Assembly (NCBI GenBank): GCA_964012715.1
Contig: CAXGUG010000035.1
Coordinates: forward strand, 1-32,374
Source of the DNA: UBA1479 sp964012715
GTDB taxonomy: Bacteria; Pseudomonadota; Alphaproteobacteria; Rhodospirillales; Casp-alpha2
DNA: 32,374 nt
Reading direction: 5' to 3'
Below, in pieces: positions 15,396 through 23,197 of the stretch (position 1 is the stretch's first letter; each line of letters starts with the position of its first letter). Below the pieces are notes generated by a model. The model was not told the origin of the DNA and ran no database searches. It worked only from the letters and a program-made list of their open reading frames with translations. Both the position numbers and the translations under genes were made by a program.

Positions 15396-15794
15396 ATGCC
15401 CTATACCATCGACGTCCATGAGAATGGAATCTTTGTCCGCTACTTCGGTTTCGTATCCCCGGCCGATTTTATCGAAGCCCAGAAAGTTCTGCATAACCAC
15501 CCGCACCACGATCTGAACAAGTTCGTGTTATGCGATTTCCTGGACCTGGACCCGGATTGCATTTGGGCGATGACGATCAGCACGACGGATCAAGTCGGCG
15601 AACACGACATCAAAGCCGATGTGAACCGCAACAACCTGAAGAAACTGGCTCTTGTCACGGACTCTGAAAAGGTCCGCGAACTCTGCCAATATTACACGGA
15701 AAGATACGTTCCCGCGCCGAATGTCGAAATTCAGATGTTTCGAACGGTGCCCCAGGCCTGGGCCTGGATCCGCAGCGATCCGGACTGCGCCTGA
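15396..15794 (+). CDS. Uncharacterised protein, SpoIIAA/STAS-like fold suspected
   Basis: A 132-residue soluble protein without signal peptide. The alternation of short strands and helices (YTIDVHENGIFVRYFGFVSP, FVLCDFLDLD, KKLALVTDSEKVRELCQYYT, VEIQMFRTVPQAWAWI) resembles the single-domain SpoIIAA-like proteins whose ending places a helix after a final FRTxxxAxxWL strand turn. The function of those proteins is mostly unknown. ATG at 15396 has no good Shine-Dalgarno; the base composition and lack of competing frames favour a real gene. It is transcribed alone, convergent with the next gene, with a perfect palindrome between them. The fold call is by eye and weak. Confidence 0.6.
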   Translation: MPYTIDVHENGIFVRYFGFVSPADFIEAQKVLHNHPHHDLNKFVLCDFLDLDPDCIWAMTISTTDQVGEHDIKADVNRNNLKKLALVTDSEKVRELCQYYTERYVPAPNVEIQMFRTVPQAWAWIRSDPDCA

Positions 15795-15822
15795 CCCCGA
15801 AACGCGGACGCACGAAACGGTT

Positions 15823-15840
15823 CCATGCCCGGGGGCATGG
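15823..15840. terminator. Perfect palindrome between convergent genes
   Basis: CCATGCCC-GG-GGGCATGG forms an 8-bp stem 28 bases after the rightward stop and 27 bases after the leftward stop. The two-base centre would open to a four-base loop. No T-run on either side, so a two-way, possibly Rho-assisted terminator is likely but unproven. Confidence 0.5.
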
Positions 15841-15866
15841 CCGCAACAAAACGTCAGCCGTCAGCT

Positions 15867-16562
15867 TTAGGCCGAAATGCTTGTCCCGCCCAACGCGCTC
15901 AGCGTATAGGCCGCTGCCTGAACATCGGTGGCGCGATGGCGACCGATGGCGTCGGCGATGTCTTCGAAGACCATGGAGACGAACTCTTTCCGGCCTTCGC
16001 GCAATTCGTCGGCGGAGAATGCGGGAATTTCCCGATCCGCGCCAAGAATGGCGTTCAACGCCGCCGTGACCGCAGGGTCTTCGGCAGGTTCTTCGTCCGG
16101 CAGTCCATCCGACAGGGCTTCGAGCTTCTTCTGCGCTTCAGTCACCGCAACCTCGGCTTGCGCCAAGGTATCTTCGAGAGCCTTTTGCCCTTCCGTATCG
16201 CCGGCGGTGGCCAATTCGTTCTTACGGGCCGCGATCAAGCGGTCCAAGAACGGAGCGGCTACCTTGATATCGGACAAGAGCGCTTCCAAAGCGGCACCGG
16301 AAGCCGGAGGATTTTCCTCGGCATCGGCGAACGCCTGGCTCAGGCCTTCAAAAACGGTGTTCAGCGCCTGTTCCGCCGAAACCTCTCCTGTTTCGTCACC
16401 CGCGAAAATCTTGGGTAGACGGAACGTCGCGGCCGGACCTTGAGCCTGTTCGCTTTTCGCAGACTCGTCGGTTGCGCCCGCTTTAGAGGCGTCTTTTGGA
16501 GGAGGAGCAGGACGATTGACAAGCTGGGGGTTCAAGCCCCCTACTTTGGTAACGTCGGTCAT
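15867..16562 (-). CDS. Hypothetical acidic, helical/coiled-coil protein
   Basis: I do not recognise this 231-residue protein. After a Pro/Ala/Lys-rich disordered start (about residues 1-45) it is predicted by eye to be mainly helical and acidic, with a likely coiled coil around residues 110-150 (TLAQAEVAVTEAQKKLEAL). The C-terminal third (REGRKEFVSMVFEDIADAIG and AAAYTLSALGG) may be a small helical bundle. No signal peptide, membrane segment, Cys pair or catalytic motif. GGAAGAGA precedes the ATG at 16562, and a strong hairpin occupies the leader at 13-31 bases upstream. It is convergent with the SpoIIAA-like gene and lies downstream of the secF operon terminator, so it is probably its own unit. 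Confidence 0.65.
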   Translation of the reverse strand: MTDVTKVGGLNPQLVNRPAPPPKDASKAGATDESAKSEQAQGPAATFRLPKIFAGDETGEVSAEQALNTVFEGLSQAFADAEENPPASGAALEALLSDIKVAAPFLDRLIAARKNELATAGDTEGQKALEDTLAQAEVAVTEAQKKLEALSDGLPDEEPAEDPAVTAALNAILGADREIPAFSADELREGRKEFVSMVFEDIADAIGRHRATDVQAAAYTLSALGGTSISA

Positions 16563-16574
16563 TTCTCTTCCACA

Positions 16575-16593
16575 GTTCCCCCTAGGGGGGAAC
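16575..16593 (-). promoter_or_regulatory. Leader hairpin GTTCCCCC-TAG-GGGGGAAC
   Basis: A perfect 8-bp inverted repeat with a 3-base centre lies 13-31 bases upstream of the start at 16562, within the expected 5' untranslated region but just clear of the ribosome site. It could act as a translational or protein-binding element. The core TCCCCC-N3-GGGGGA also occurs at 6423-6437. Confidence 0.5.
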
Positions 16594-16670
16594 AGTCCTT
16601 CTGGATCGTTTTCCCGTTCTGGGATTCGCTAGAACCCTTCTGGAACTGGGACAGTATAGGGAAAAGGTCA

Positions 16671-16699
16671 AGAAAAGAAAAGTAAGACCGTACGTCTTA
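16671..16699 (-). terminator. Terminator of the yajC-secDF-Mth938 unit
   Basis: On the minus strand TAAGAC and GTCTTA form a 6-bp stem around five bases, followed by CTTTTCTTTTCT. The stem includes the stop codon of the Mth938-domain gene. The stem is short and AT-rich but the T-rich tail is good. Confidence 0.55.
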
Positions 16700-17095
16700 A
16701 TCGACGGCCAGAATCGCCGCCGCCGCCCGACGATCTTCGCCCAACAGCACATTGAACGTCCGACAGGCCGCGCCCGTATCCATCCATTCAACGGCGATGC
16801 CCCGGGCCCGCAAATCCTGGCGCAATCCCTTCGGCGGCGCCACGAAGGCCGCGCCACATCCGATGATGAGAATTTCCGTCGCCTTCTCCGGCGCGTCGGG
16901 GCCGGTCAAAGCCGCATGCAGCGCCGCCGCGTCCAAGTCCGCAACGGTATTGGCGCCCCATGCCAGGCACTGGTCCGGCCAGATCAGAATGGATGTTTCG
17001 AACAACTCGCCGGCGACGCGAAACCGCCCGTCCCCGTAGGACTGGATGACTTTCCGGCCCGCGGGAACAAGGGGGGTTACATCAAGACCGGACAT
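16697..17095 (-). CDS. Mth938-domain protein (DUF498), NDUFAF3-like
   Basis: The 132-residue protein is a single Mth938-like domain: QSYGDGRFRVAGELFETSIL, LIIGCGAAFVAPPKGLRQDL and GIAVEWMDTGAACRTFNVLL follow the family pattern closely. The animal homologue NDUFAF3 is needed to assemble mitochondrial complex I, and bacterial members are commonly found next to secDF in alphaproteobacteria, as here. The start at 17095 (MSGLDVTPL) is 4 bases past the secF stop, so translation is probably coupled; there is no separate Shine-Dalgarno. A longer frame to 17191 is a shadow of secF. No enzyme activity is established for the family. Role in complex I biogenesis here is inference. Confidence 0.88.
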   Translation of the reverse strand: MSGLDVTPLVPAGRKVIQSYGDGRFRVAGELFETSILIWPDQCLAWGANTVADLDAAALHAALTGPDAPEKATEILIIGCGAAFVAPPKGLRQDLRARGIAVEWMDTGAACRTFNVLLGEDRRAAAAILAVD

Positions 17096-17099
17096 GATT

Positions 17100-18041
17100 T
17101 CAGGAGGCTTCCGCCGTCCCTTCCGTGCTTTCATCGGCCGCACTACGCGCCCGCGCCGCAACGTTGGTGTACAGCAGCAAGGGCGAAGCAACGCAGATCG
17201 ACGAATAGGTCCCGACCACGATGCCGAAGATCATCGCGAACGAGAAATCGCGGATCACTTCACCACCCAGGAAGAACAAGGCCAGCAAGGCGACCAGGGT
17301 CGTCAACGAGGTCATCAACGTGCGCGACAGAGTGGCGTTGATCGACTCGTTCAACAGATCGACCACGGGCTTGGACTTGAACCGGCGCAGGTCTTCACGA
17401 ATTCGGTCGAATACGACCACCGTATCGTTGATCGAATACCCCGCGATGGTCAGCACGGCGGCAACCGTCGACAGGTTGAATTCCAACCCCAGCAACGAGA
17501 ACATGCCCAGCGTCAGGAACACGTCGTGCATCAGCGCCAGCACGGCGCCCAGGCCGAACTGCCATTCAAAACGCAGCCAGATGTAGATCAGCATGGCGAC
17601 CATCGCCGCGCCGACGGCCAAGACGCCATCCAGCAGCAATTCGGACGACACCTTCGGGCCGACGAATTCGACACGTCGGTAATCGACGCCTTCGCCCAAG
17701 GCCCCCTTGACCGCGTTGACGGCGGCTTCCTGCGCCGAGGCATCGCCTTCCTGCGCGCCGATGCGGATCAACACGTCGCTCGGCTGTCCGAATTCCTGAA
17801 GGCTGACTTCGCCCAGGCCCAGACCGCCCAATTCCTTGCGCATCTTGCCCATGTCGGCGGCCTGCGGCATGCGGACCTCGATCAGGATCCCGCCCTGGAA
17901 ATCGATGCCGAAGTTCATGCCCTTGACCAGCACCATGGCGATGGAGGCCAGCACGGCGACCATGGACAAAGTGATGAACGCCTTGCGGAACCGCATGAAA
18001 GGAATGCGGGTTTCGTCGGCGACGAGCTTCAATAGACGCAT
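17100..18041 (-). CDS. secF: Protein translocase subunit SecF
   Basis: SecF pairs with SecD to pull secreted proteins through SecYEG using the proton gradient. The 313-residue protein has the short-form layout: membrane helix 1 (about 20-40), a small periplasmic domain starting FGIDFQGGILIEVRMP, then five helices. The conserved GYSINDTVVVFDRIREDLR motif and LMTSLTTLVALLALFFLGG are present. AAGGAG lies about 8 bases before the ATG at 18041, and secD ends 21 bases upstream. Membership in the yajC-secD-secF operon is clear from spacing. Confidence 0.97.
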   Translation of the reverse strand: MRLLKLVADETRIPFMRFRKAFITLSMVAVLASIAMVLVKGMNFGIDFQGGILIEVRMPQAADMGKMRKELGGLGLGEVSLQEFGQPSDVLIRIGAQEGDASAQEAAVNAVKGALGEGVDYRRVEFVGPKVSSELLLDGVLAVGAAMVAMLIYIWLRFEWQFGLGAVLALMHDVFLTLGMFSLLGLEFNLSTVAAVLTIAGYSINDTVVVFDRIREDLRRFKSKPVVDLLNESINATLSRTLMTSLTTLVALLALFFLGGEVIRDFSFAMIFGIVVGTYSSICVASPLLLYTNVAARARSAADESTEGTAEAS

Positions 18042-18062
18042 GTCCCGTTCTCCTTCCCGCCC

Positions 18063-19646
18063 TTAAAGCGGCAGTTCCTGCGGCCGCGTGCGACGCAGCC
18101 AGGTTACGACCATCAAACGGGTCACCATGATCGCCGTGAACATCGACGTCGCGATCCCGATCGCCAGGGTCACCGCAAAACCACGCACCGGGCCCGAGCC
18201 GAAGGCATAAAGCAGGATCGCCGCGATCAACGTGGTGACGTTGGCGTCGACGATGGTGCTCAAGGCACGGCTGTAGCCCGCATCGATGGCGCTGAGCGGC
18301 GTTCGCCCGGCGCGAACCTCTTCGCGGATACGCTCAAAAATCAGCACGTTGGCGTCGACCGCCATCCCGACGGTCAGCACGATCCCGGCAATACCCGGCA
18401 GCGTCAGCGTCGCCTGGATCACCGACAGGATCGCCAAAATCAGCAACAGGTTGAAGAACAGCGCCACGTCGGCCATCACGCCGAACCGCCCATAGGCGAA
18501 CAGCATGAACACGATCACCGCGATCATCCCGACGATACAGGCCGTTTCCCCGGCCGAAATGCTGTCCGCACCCAGGCTGGCGCCGACGGTCCGCTCTTCG
18601 ATCACCTTGATCGGCGCGGGAAGTGCACCGGCACGCAGCAGCAACGCCAGGTCCTGCGCCGACTGCACCGTGAACGACCCGGAAATCTGACCGCTACCCG
18701 TAATGATCGGCTCGCGGATTACCGGGGCGCTGATGACCTTCTTGTCCAGGATGATGGCGAAGGGACGCCCAACGTTCTTGGTCGTGACCTCACCGAATTT
18801 CTTGGCCCCGCGCGCGTTCAGGCGGAAGCTGACGACCGGCTGATTGGTGCGCTGTTCGAAGCTTTGATGCGCATCGACCAAGTCTTCGCCCGACACAAGC
18901 ACCCGGCGCTTGACCAGATAGGCCGGCTGACGGCCCATCGCGCGGTCTTCCTCGGTCGCTTCCAGCAGCAGGCTGCCCGGCGGCACGCGGCCCCGTTCCA
19001 TCGCATCCGTCACGGAATTTTCGACATCGACCAGCTGGAACGTCAGTTTGGCGGTCTTGCCGATGATCGCCTTCAGGCGGTCCGGATCCTTCAGGCCCGG
19101 GACCTGAACCAGCACCCGGTTGTCGCCCTGACGCTGAATGGTCGGCTCGCGGGTGCCCGTCTCGTCGATACGACGACGCAGGATTTCGACCGACTGCTGC
19201 AACGCCGACTGGCGGCGTTCGACCAGGGTCGTATTCAGCGGCGCGATGGTGATCGTATCGCCGTCGGTGCTGACCAGCGCCCCCGGCTCGATCCCCTTGA
19301 CCGCTTCGCGCGCCTTGGCGACTTCATCGGCCTTGGCCATGGTAATGACCACGCTGTTGTCGACCACGGTCAGCGACCGGGCGCGAAGCCGCGCGGTGCG
19401 CAATTCGGCCCGCGCGCTTTCTCCGATGCCTTCAAGGTACTGTTTGATGACCTCGTCGACCTCGACCTCCAACAGAAGGTGCGAGCCCCCCTGCAGGTCC
19501 AGCCCAAGGTTCACCTGTTGGCTGGGCAGCCAACCGGGAAGATTCTCAGTTGCCGATTTGGGCAGGAAATTGGGCGCGGAATAGGCCACGCCCATAAGGC
19601 AGACCACCACGACCAGGATAATCTTCCACTTAGGGAAATAAACCAT
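18063..19646 (-). CDS. secD: Protein translocase subunit SecD
   Basis: SecD is the larger RND-type partner of SecF, with a big periplasmic domain that grips emerging substrate. The 527-residue protein starts with one membrane helix (about 7-25), then the GLDLQGGSHLLLEVEVDEV motif, the periplasmic P1 domain with RRRIDETGTREPTIQRQGDNR, and five C-terminal helices carrying GMAVDANVLIFERIREE, whose Asp contributes to proton movement. Length is slightly short compared with the 615-residue E. coli protein, as usual for this group. Ribosome site before the ATG at 19646 is weak. yajC ends 58 bases upstream on the same strand. Confidence 0.97.
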   Translation of the reverse strand: MVYFPKWKIILVVVVCLMGVAYSAPNFLPKSATENLPGWLPSQQVNLGLDLQGGSHLLLEVEVDEVIKQYLEGIGESARAELRTARLRARSLTVVDNSVVITMAKADEVAKAREAVKGIEPGALVSTDGDTITIAPLNTTLVERRQSALQQSVEILRRRIDETGTREPTIQRQGDNRVLVQVPGLKDPDRLKAIIGKTAKLTFQLVDVENSVTDAMERGRVPPGSLLLEATEEDRAMGRQPAYLVKRRVLVSGEDLVDAHQSFEQRTNQPVVSFRLNARGAKKFGEVTTKNVGRPFAIILDKKVISAPVIREPIITGSGQISGSFTVQSAQDLALLLRAGALPAPIKVIEERTVGASLGADSISAGETACIVGMIAVIVFMLFAYGRFGVMADVALFFNLLLILAILSVIQATLTLPGIAGIVLTVGMAVDANVLIFERIREEVRAGRTPLSAIDAGYSRALSTIVDANVTTLIAAILLYAFGSGPVRGFAVTLAIGIATSMFTAIMVTRLMVVTWLRRTRPQELPL

Positions 19647-19704
19647 GGGCGCTTTACCGAGGTGTCAGAGGAAAAGGAAATTCGAAGTCACGAGATGCTG
19701 CGGC

Positions 19705-20130
19705 TCAGCTATCTTTCTTGCCGCCGCCAAGCAGGCCGCGCAGGCCGCCCGCTTTCTTCTCGCTGCCGTCGTTGGCCGCATCGCCCTTGTCGGCGGTCTT
19801 GCCGCCGTCGGCCTGCGGTTCCGACTTGCTTTCGACGCCGGACAGCATGCTCTTGCGCACCTTGACCTTCACGCCTTCGGCGATTTCGACGACGACTTCG
19901 TCACCTTCGCTGACCTTGGTCACCGTGCCGACGATACCGCCACCGGTTACGACCTTGTCGCCACGGCGCACGGCTTCCAGCATCGACTTGTGTTCTTTCA
20001 TCTTCTTCTGCTGCGGACGAATCAGCAGGAAGTAGAAGATCACGAAAATCAGGATCAGGGGCAGGAACGCCTCAAGGCCGCCACCGGCGCCGGCACCGGC
20101 GCCCTGGGCATACGCGGGCGAAATCAACAT
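19705..20130 (-). CDS. yajC: Preprotein translocase subunit YajC
   Basis: YajC is a single-span inner-membrane protein that joins SecDF. The 141-residue product has a membrane helix (about residues 20-38, FLPLILIFVIFYFLLIRPQQ) directly followed by the hallmark RPQQKKMKEH and then VRRGDKVVTGGGIVGTVTKV. The C-terminal 40 residues are a charged Lys/Gly/Asp tail that is longer than in E. coli YajC. AGGAG lies 7 bases before the ATG at 20130. A good sigma-70 promoter is found about 80 bases upstream, so this is the first gene of the yajC-secD-secF-Mth938 unit. Confidence 0.96.
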   Translation of the reverse strand: MLISPAYAQGAGAGAGGGLEAFLPLILIFVIFYFLLIRPQQKKMKEHKSMLEAVRRGDKVVTGGGIVGTVTKVSEGDEVVVEIAEGVKVKVRKSMLSGVESKSEPQADGGKTADKGDAANDGSEKKAGGLRGLLGGGKKDS

Positions 20131-20213
20131 GCTTATCTCCTCATGCCCCTTGATTTAGCCAGGGGCGGTTCCAAGGTCCGTATTTAACGGGTCGTCATAT
20201 TTGGGTGCGCCGG

Positions 20214-20241
20214 ACTATACCCGCAAGCCCAGCCGTTGCAA
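20214..20241 (-). promoter_or_regulatory. Promoter of the yajC operon
   Basis: Minus strand: TTGCAA, 16-base spacer, TATAGT. Transcription would start near 20207 and give a leader of about 77 bases before yajC. This is the best promoter match I see in the window. Confidence 0.6.
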
Positions 20242-20297
20242 ACGCAAACCGGTGAATTTTTGCCCCCAATTCGCAACAGTTACGCCTACGCAAACGA

Positions 20298-20326
20298 TTG
20301 ACCAAATTCGCAGACGGCCTTAGTTT
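20298..20326 (+). promoter_or_regulatory. Candidate promoter of the DUF815 ATPase gene
   Basis: TTGACC, 17-base spacer, TAGTTT. The predicted start point near 20333 is only a few bases from the ATG at 20336, which has no Shine-Dalgarno, so the message may be leaderless. Confidence 0.45.
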
Positions 20327-20335
20327 CCGCCCGCC

Positions 20336-21193
20336 ATGACAGACATCGACATTTACAAAGTACTGGACCGCATCGCCGACGCCCTTGAGCGCCTTGCTCC
20401 GCCGCCGGCTCCCGACAACGACCTGACCGCCGCCGACGCCTTCGTCTGGCACGCGGATCGTTCCTGGCTGGAACCCGTGCCCAAGGTCAACCGGGTCGAA
20501 ATGGACCTGTTGTGCGGCATCGACATGCAGGTACAGCTGCTGTCCGACAACACCCGTCGCTTCGCGGACGGCCTGCCCGCCAACAACGCTCTGTTGTGGG
20601 GATCGCGCGGCACCGGCAAAAGCTCGCTGGTCAAGGCCCTGCACGCGGAAATCAACGCGGACGAGCCGGGCTCGCTGCTGCTGATCGAAATCCAACGGGA
20701 AGAGATTCCCTCCCTGCCGACTCTATTGTCCCTGCTGCGCCCGTCGGGCCGCCGCTGCCTCGTGTTCTGCGACGACCTCAGCTTCGATACCGAAGACACT
20801 TCGTACAAGTCGCTCAAAGCCGTGCTCGACGGCGGGATCGAAGGCCGGCCGGACAACGTGTTGTTCTACGCCACGTCGAACCGCCGCCACCTGATCGCCC
20901 GCGACATGATCGAGAACGAGCGCTCGACGGCGATCAACCCCGGCGAAGCGGTCGAGGAAAAGGTCTCCCTGTCCGACCGTTTCGGTCTGTGGCTGGGCTT
21001 CCACAACGTCGATCAGCAAACCTACTTCCAGATGATCGAAGGCTATGCGAAGCGCTACGGCCTTGACGCACCGGACGTGGACCTGCGCAAGGAAGCCAAC
21101 GAATGGGCCGTCACCCGCGGGTCCCGCTCCGGCCGCGTTGCTTGGCAGTTCATCCAAAACCTGGCCGGTCGCCTGGGCAAACCTCTGGACTAA
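20336..21193 (+). CDS. DUF815 family AAA-type ATPase
   Basis: A 285-residue P-loop ATPase of the DUF815 family. NNALLWGSRGTGKSSLVKAL holds the Walker A loop (residues 89-97) and CLVFCDDLSF the Walker B Asp pair (146-147); ATSNRRHLI is a sensor-1-like Asn and the C-terminal SGRVAWQFIQNLAG region is also conserved. The short helical N-terminus (residues 1-25) is typical. No DNA-binding or protease domain is attached. Cellular role is unknown, though the gene commonly sits near yajC and nlpD in alphaproteobacteria. It is divergent from yajC and probably followed in the same transcript by the small gene at 21275. Confidence 0.92.
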   Translation: MTDIDIYKVLDRIADALERLAPPPAPDNDLTAADAFVWHADRSWLEPVPKVNRVEMDLLCGIDMQVQLLSDNTRRFADGLPANNALLWGSRGTGKSSLVKALHAEINADEPGSLLLIEIQREEIPSLPTLLSLLRPSGRRCLVFCDDLSFDTEDTSYKSLKAVLDGGIEGRPDNVLFYATSNRRHLIARDMIENERSTAINPGEAVEEKVSLSDRFGLWLGFHNVDQQTYFQMIEGYAKRYGLDAPDVDLRKEANEWAVTRGSRSGRVAWQFIQNLAGRLGKPLD

Positions 21194-21274
21194 GCCCTTT
21201 AGACTGAGCCGCTAACGCCTTTCCCGCCCTTCATGGTATGCTCCCCTGTCTTCTACGGGATGGGGGAACATGCC

Positions 21275-21463
21275 GTGACATCGGATGACGATCCGGATTG
21301 GCGTGCCAGCATTGAGGCGTTGAAGGAAATGGCCCATCACGTCGAGGGGCTACCGACCGCCGTCAAGCACATGATCGAGCAAGCCTGGCTGGCCTCTCAA
21401 CAGGGGCAGGAAGCCATGGCCCGGGACCTGTTGGCCCAGGCCAAACGCAAGATGGAAGGCTGA
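21275..21463 (+). CDS. Small conserved-looking hypothetical protein
   Basis: Not recognised. The 62-residue version starts at the GTG at 21275 (TSDDDPDW follows) with GGGGGA about 7 bases upstream; an ATG at 21233 would give 76 residues but has no ribosome site and adds a residue run (VCSPVFYG) unlike the rest. The protein is charged and helical, with an acidic start and an AMARDLLAQAKRKMEG tail. It lies 81 bases after the DUF815 gene on the same strand and meets the NlpD-like gene tail to tail, with inverted repeats GAAGGCT/AGCCTTC (21455-21461 and 21473-21479) spanning both stops as a possible two-way terminator. Confidence 0.6.
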   Translation: MTSDDDPDWRASIEALKEMAHHVEGLPTAVKHMIEQAWLASQQGQEAMARDLLAQAKRKMEG

Positions 21464-21477
21464 GCCTCTCTTAGCCT

Positions 21478-22509
21478 TCAGGAAGCCTTTGACAGGTACT
21501 GCTGTGGATTGACCGCCTGCTTGTTCCGGCGCAGTTCGAAATGCAGCTGCGGCTCGCTGACCCCACCCGTATCACCCACGGTCGCGATCTTCTGCCCCCG
21601 CCGCACCCGGTCGCCCTTGGCGACGGCCAACCGGTCCGTATGGGCGTAGGCGGAAATCCACCCGTCGTCGTGCTTGATCAGCACCAGATTGCCGAACCCG
21701 CGCAACTCGTTCCCGACATAGGCGACGACGCCGTTTTCGGTCGCCAGGACCGGTGTGCCTTTGGGGGCGCGAATATTGATCCCGTCGTTGCGCAAGCCGC
21801 TGGCCTTGACCCCGAAACGGGAAATGATCCGCCCCTGCGCCGGCCAATGAAAGCCGCTGCCGCTGCGCTTCGGCGGGGTCGGCAGGACCTTGCGCGCCGC
21901 GGCGATCCGTTTTTCAGCGGGCGTGGCGCGGGTCGCCGTCGGCTCCGGCACGGACCGCGCCGTTGCCGCCGCCTGCCCCGGATCGGGACGATGCGGGGCC
22001 TTGACCGTTTGCAGATTGCCGGTCGGGATCAACAGGTCCTCGCCGACACGGATCGTATAGGGAGGCTGAATGCCGTTGATACGCGCCAGTTCATTCGGCT
22101 CGACATCGTATTTCTGGGCGATGGCGTAAACCGTTTCCCCGGCGCGGACCGTGTGTTGTCGACCGCGCGGCAGCACCAGCCGCTGATTGACATGCAGGAC
22201 GTAAGGCGGCTCCAGGCCATTGGCCTCGATCAAGGCACGCAGACTGACCCGGTGACGACGGGAAATTGCATAAAGCGTATCGCCCTGCCCGACCCGCACC
22301 GCCGATGCGCCGACGAAGGTCAGGTCCCCGCCCGAACGGCGACGCTCGGAATTGGCCGAGGGGGCCGCCTGGCTGCGCGCCATTGAGGACGACGTCCCGC
22401 CCGTATCATCGCGCGGCGGCCATTCAGCCATACCGCAGGCGGCCAGGGACAGGATCAGCAGCACTGCCGCTGCACCTGTCATTGCTCGTCCTGCGTTCAA
22501 CACTACCAT
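21478..22509 (-). CDS. NlpD/EnvC-like lipoprotein: two LysM and a degenerate LytM (M23) domain
   Basis: A 343-residue predicted lipoprotein. Residues 1-25 form a lipoprotein signal (LILSLAAC, lipidated C25), followed by two LysM peptidoglycan-binding motifs (about 70-114 and 119-162), a Pro/Ala linker, and a LytM domain (about 222-335). In active M23 enzymes zinc is held by HxxxD and HxH; here these read N241...N245 and Q321-L-H323, so two of three zinc ligands are lost. That pattern fits NlpD/EnvC-type activators of cell-wall amidases rather than a peptidase. Position directly after surE-pcm also matches nlpD. Start choice is uncertain: 22509 gives an Arg before the hydrophobic core, while an internal ATG at residue 10 has a better-spaced AGGA. 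Confidence 0.88.
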   Translation of the reverse strand: MVVLNAGRAMTGAAAVLLILSLAACGMAEWPPRDDTGGTSSSMARSQAAPSANSERRRSGGDLTFVGASAVRVGQGDTLYAISRRHRVSLRALIEANGLEPPYVLHVNQRLVLPRGRQHTVRAGETVYAIAQKYDVEPNELARINGIQPPYTIRVGEDLLIPTGNLQTVKAPHRPDPGQAAATARSVPEPTATRATPAEKRIAAARKVLPTPPKRSGSGFHWPAQGRIISRFGVKASGLRNDGINIRAPKGTPVLATENGVVAYVGNELRGFGNLVLIKHDDGWISAYAHTDRLAVAKGDRVRRGQKIATVGDTGGVSEPQLHFELRRNKQAVNPQQYLSKAS

Positions 22510-22522
22510 CTCCGTTTCCGCC

Positions 22523-23197
22523 TTACGCCGGCTCGGCGACGCCCGCCACCAAGGGGACGAAGCGGACCTCGCCCATGTCTTCGATTTCCAGGCCCAGGGG
22601 GCCCTTTTCCACGCGGTACAGGCGCTGTTCCGCATCGGAGCCCTGCCCGCCCACGGGCACGATCATGATCCCCCCGTCGGCCAGTTGGGACAACAGCACC
22701 GGGGGAATGTCCTCGGCCGCCGCCGTCACGATGATCCGCTCGAACGGGGCCTGTTCCCGCCACCCCAGCGAACCGTCGCCCAGGTGCGTGGTGATGTTGG
22801 TCAGACCGAACCGGCGGAACCGGCGTTCGGCCTCGTCCTTCAGCCCTTTATGCCGCTCGATGGTGTAGAGACGGCGGCACAGCAGCGACAAGATCACCGA
22901 CTGGTAGCCGCAGCCGGTGCCGATCTCCAACACCTTGGTCCGGTCGGTGACTTCCAACGCCTCGGTCATGCGGGCCACGACCCAGGGCTGGCTGATGGTT
23001 TGCTGATGACCGATCGGCAGCGCCAGGTTGCGATAGGCGCGGTCGCGAAAAGCATCGGGCAGGAATTGGTCGCGCGGCACTCGGCCGATGGCTTCCAAGA
23101 CGCGTTCGTCGGCAACGCCCAATCGGCGCAAGCTGTCCAAAAGCTCCTGGCGCTCAGCAGCCAGGGCCATTTCCACGTCCGGTCGCCCTGCCGTCAC
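22523..23197 (-). CDS. pcm: Protein-L-isoaspartate O-methyltransferase
   Basis: Pcm methylates isoaspartyl residues in damaged proteins so they can revert to normal Asp. The 224-residue protein has QTISQPWVVARMTEAL (substrate loop), the S-adenosylmethionine site VLEIGTGCGYQSVIL, VYTIERH-type RLYTIERHKGL, and IIVTAAAEDIPPVLLSQLADGG, all typical. The start is GTG at 23197 in a GTGA overlap with the surE stop; a later ATG at residue 10 is possible. Co-occurrence with surE upstream and the NlpD-like gene downstream is the standard arrangement. Confidence 0.97.
   Translation of the reverse strand: MTAGRPDVEMALAAERQELLDSLRRLGVADERVLEAIGRVPRDQFLPDAFRDRAYRNLALPIGHQQTISQPWVVARMTEALEVTDRTKVLEIGTGCGYQSVILSLLCRRLYTIERHKGLKDEAERRFRRFGLTNITTHLGDGSLGWREQAPFERIIVTAAAEDIPPVLLSQLADGGIMIVPVGGQGSDAEQRLYRVEKGPLGLEIEDMGEVRFVPLVAGVAEPA

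Noticed and set aside
15331..15420. Short rightward frame of 29 codons starting ATGAGTCTTAGC before the SpoIIAA-like gene
   Set aside because: No ribosome site and it overlaps the start of the larger gene out of frame; no coding character.
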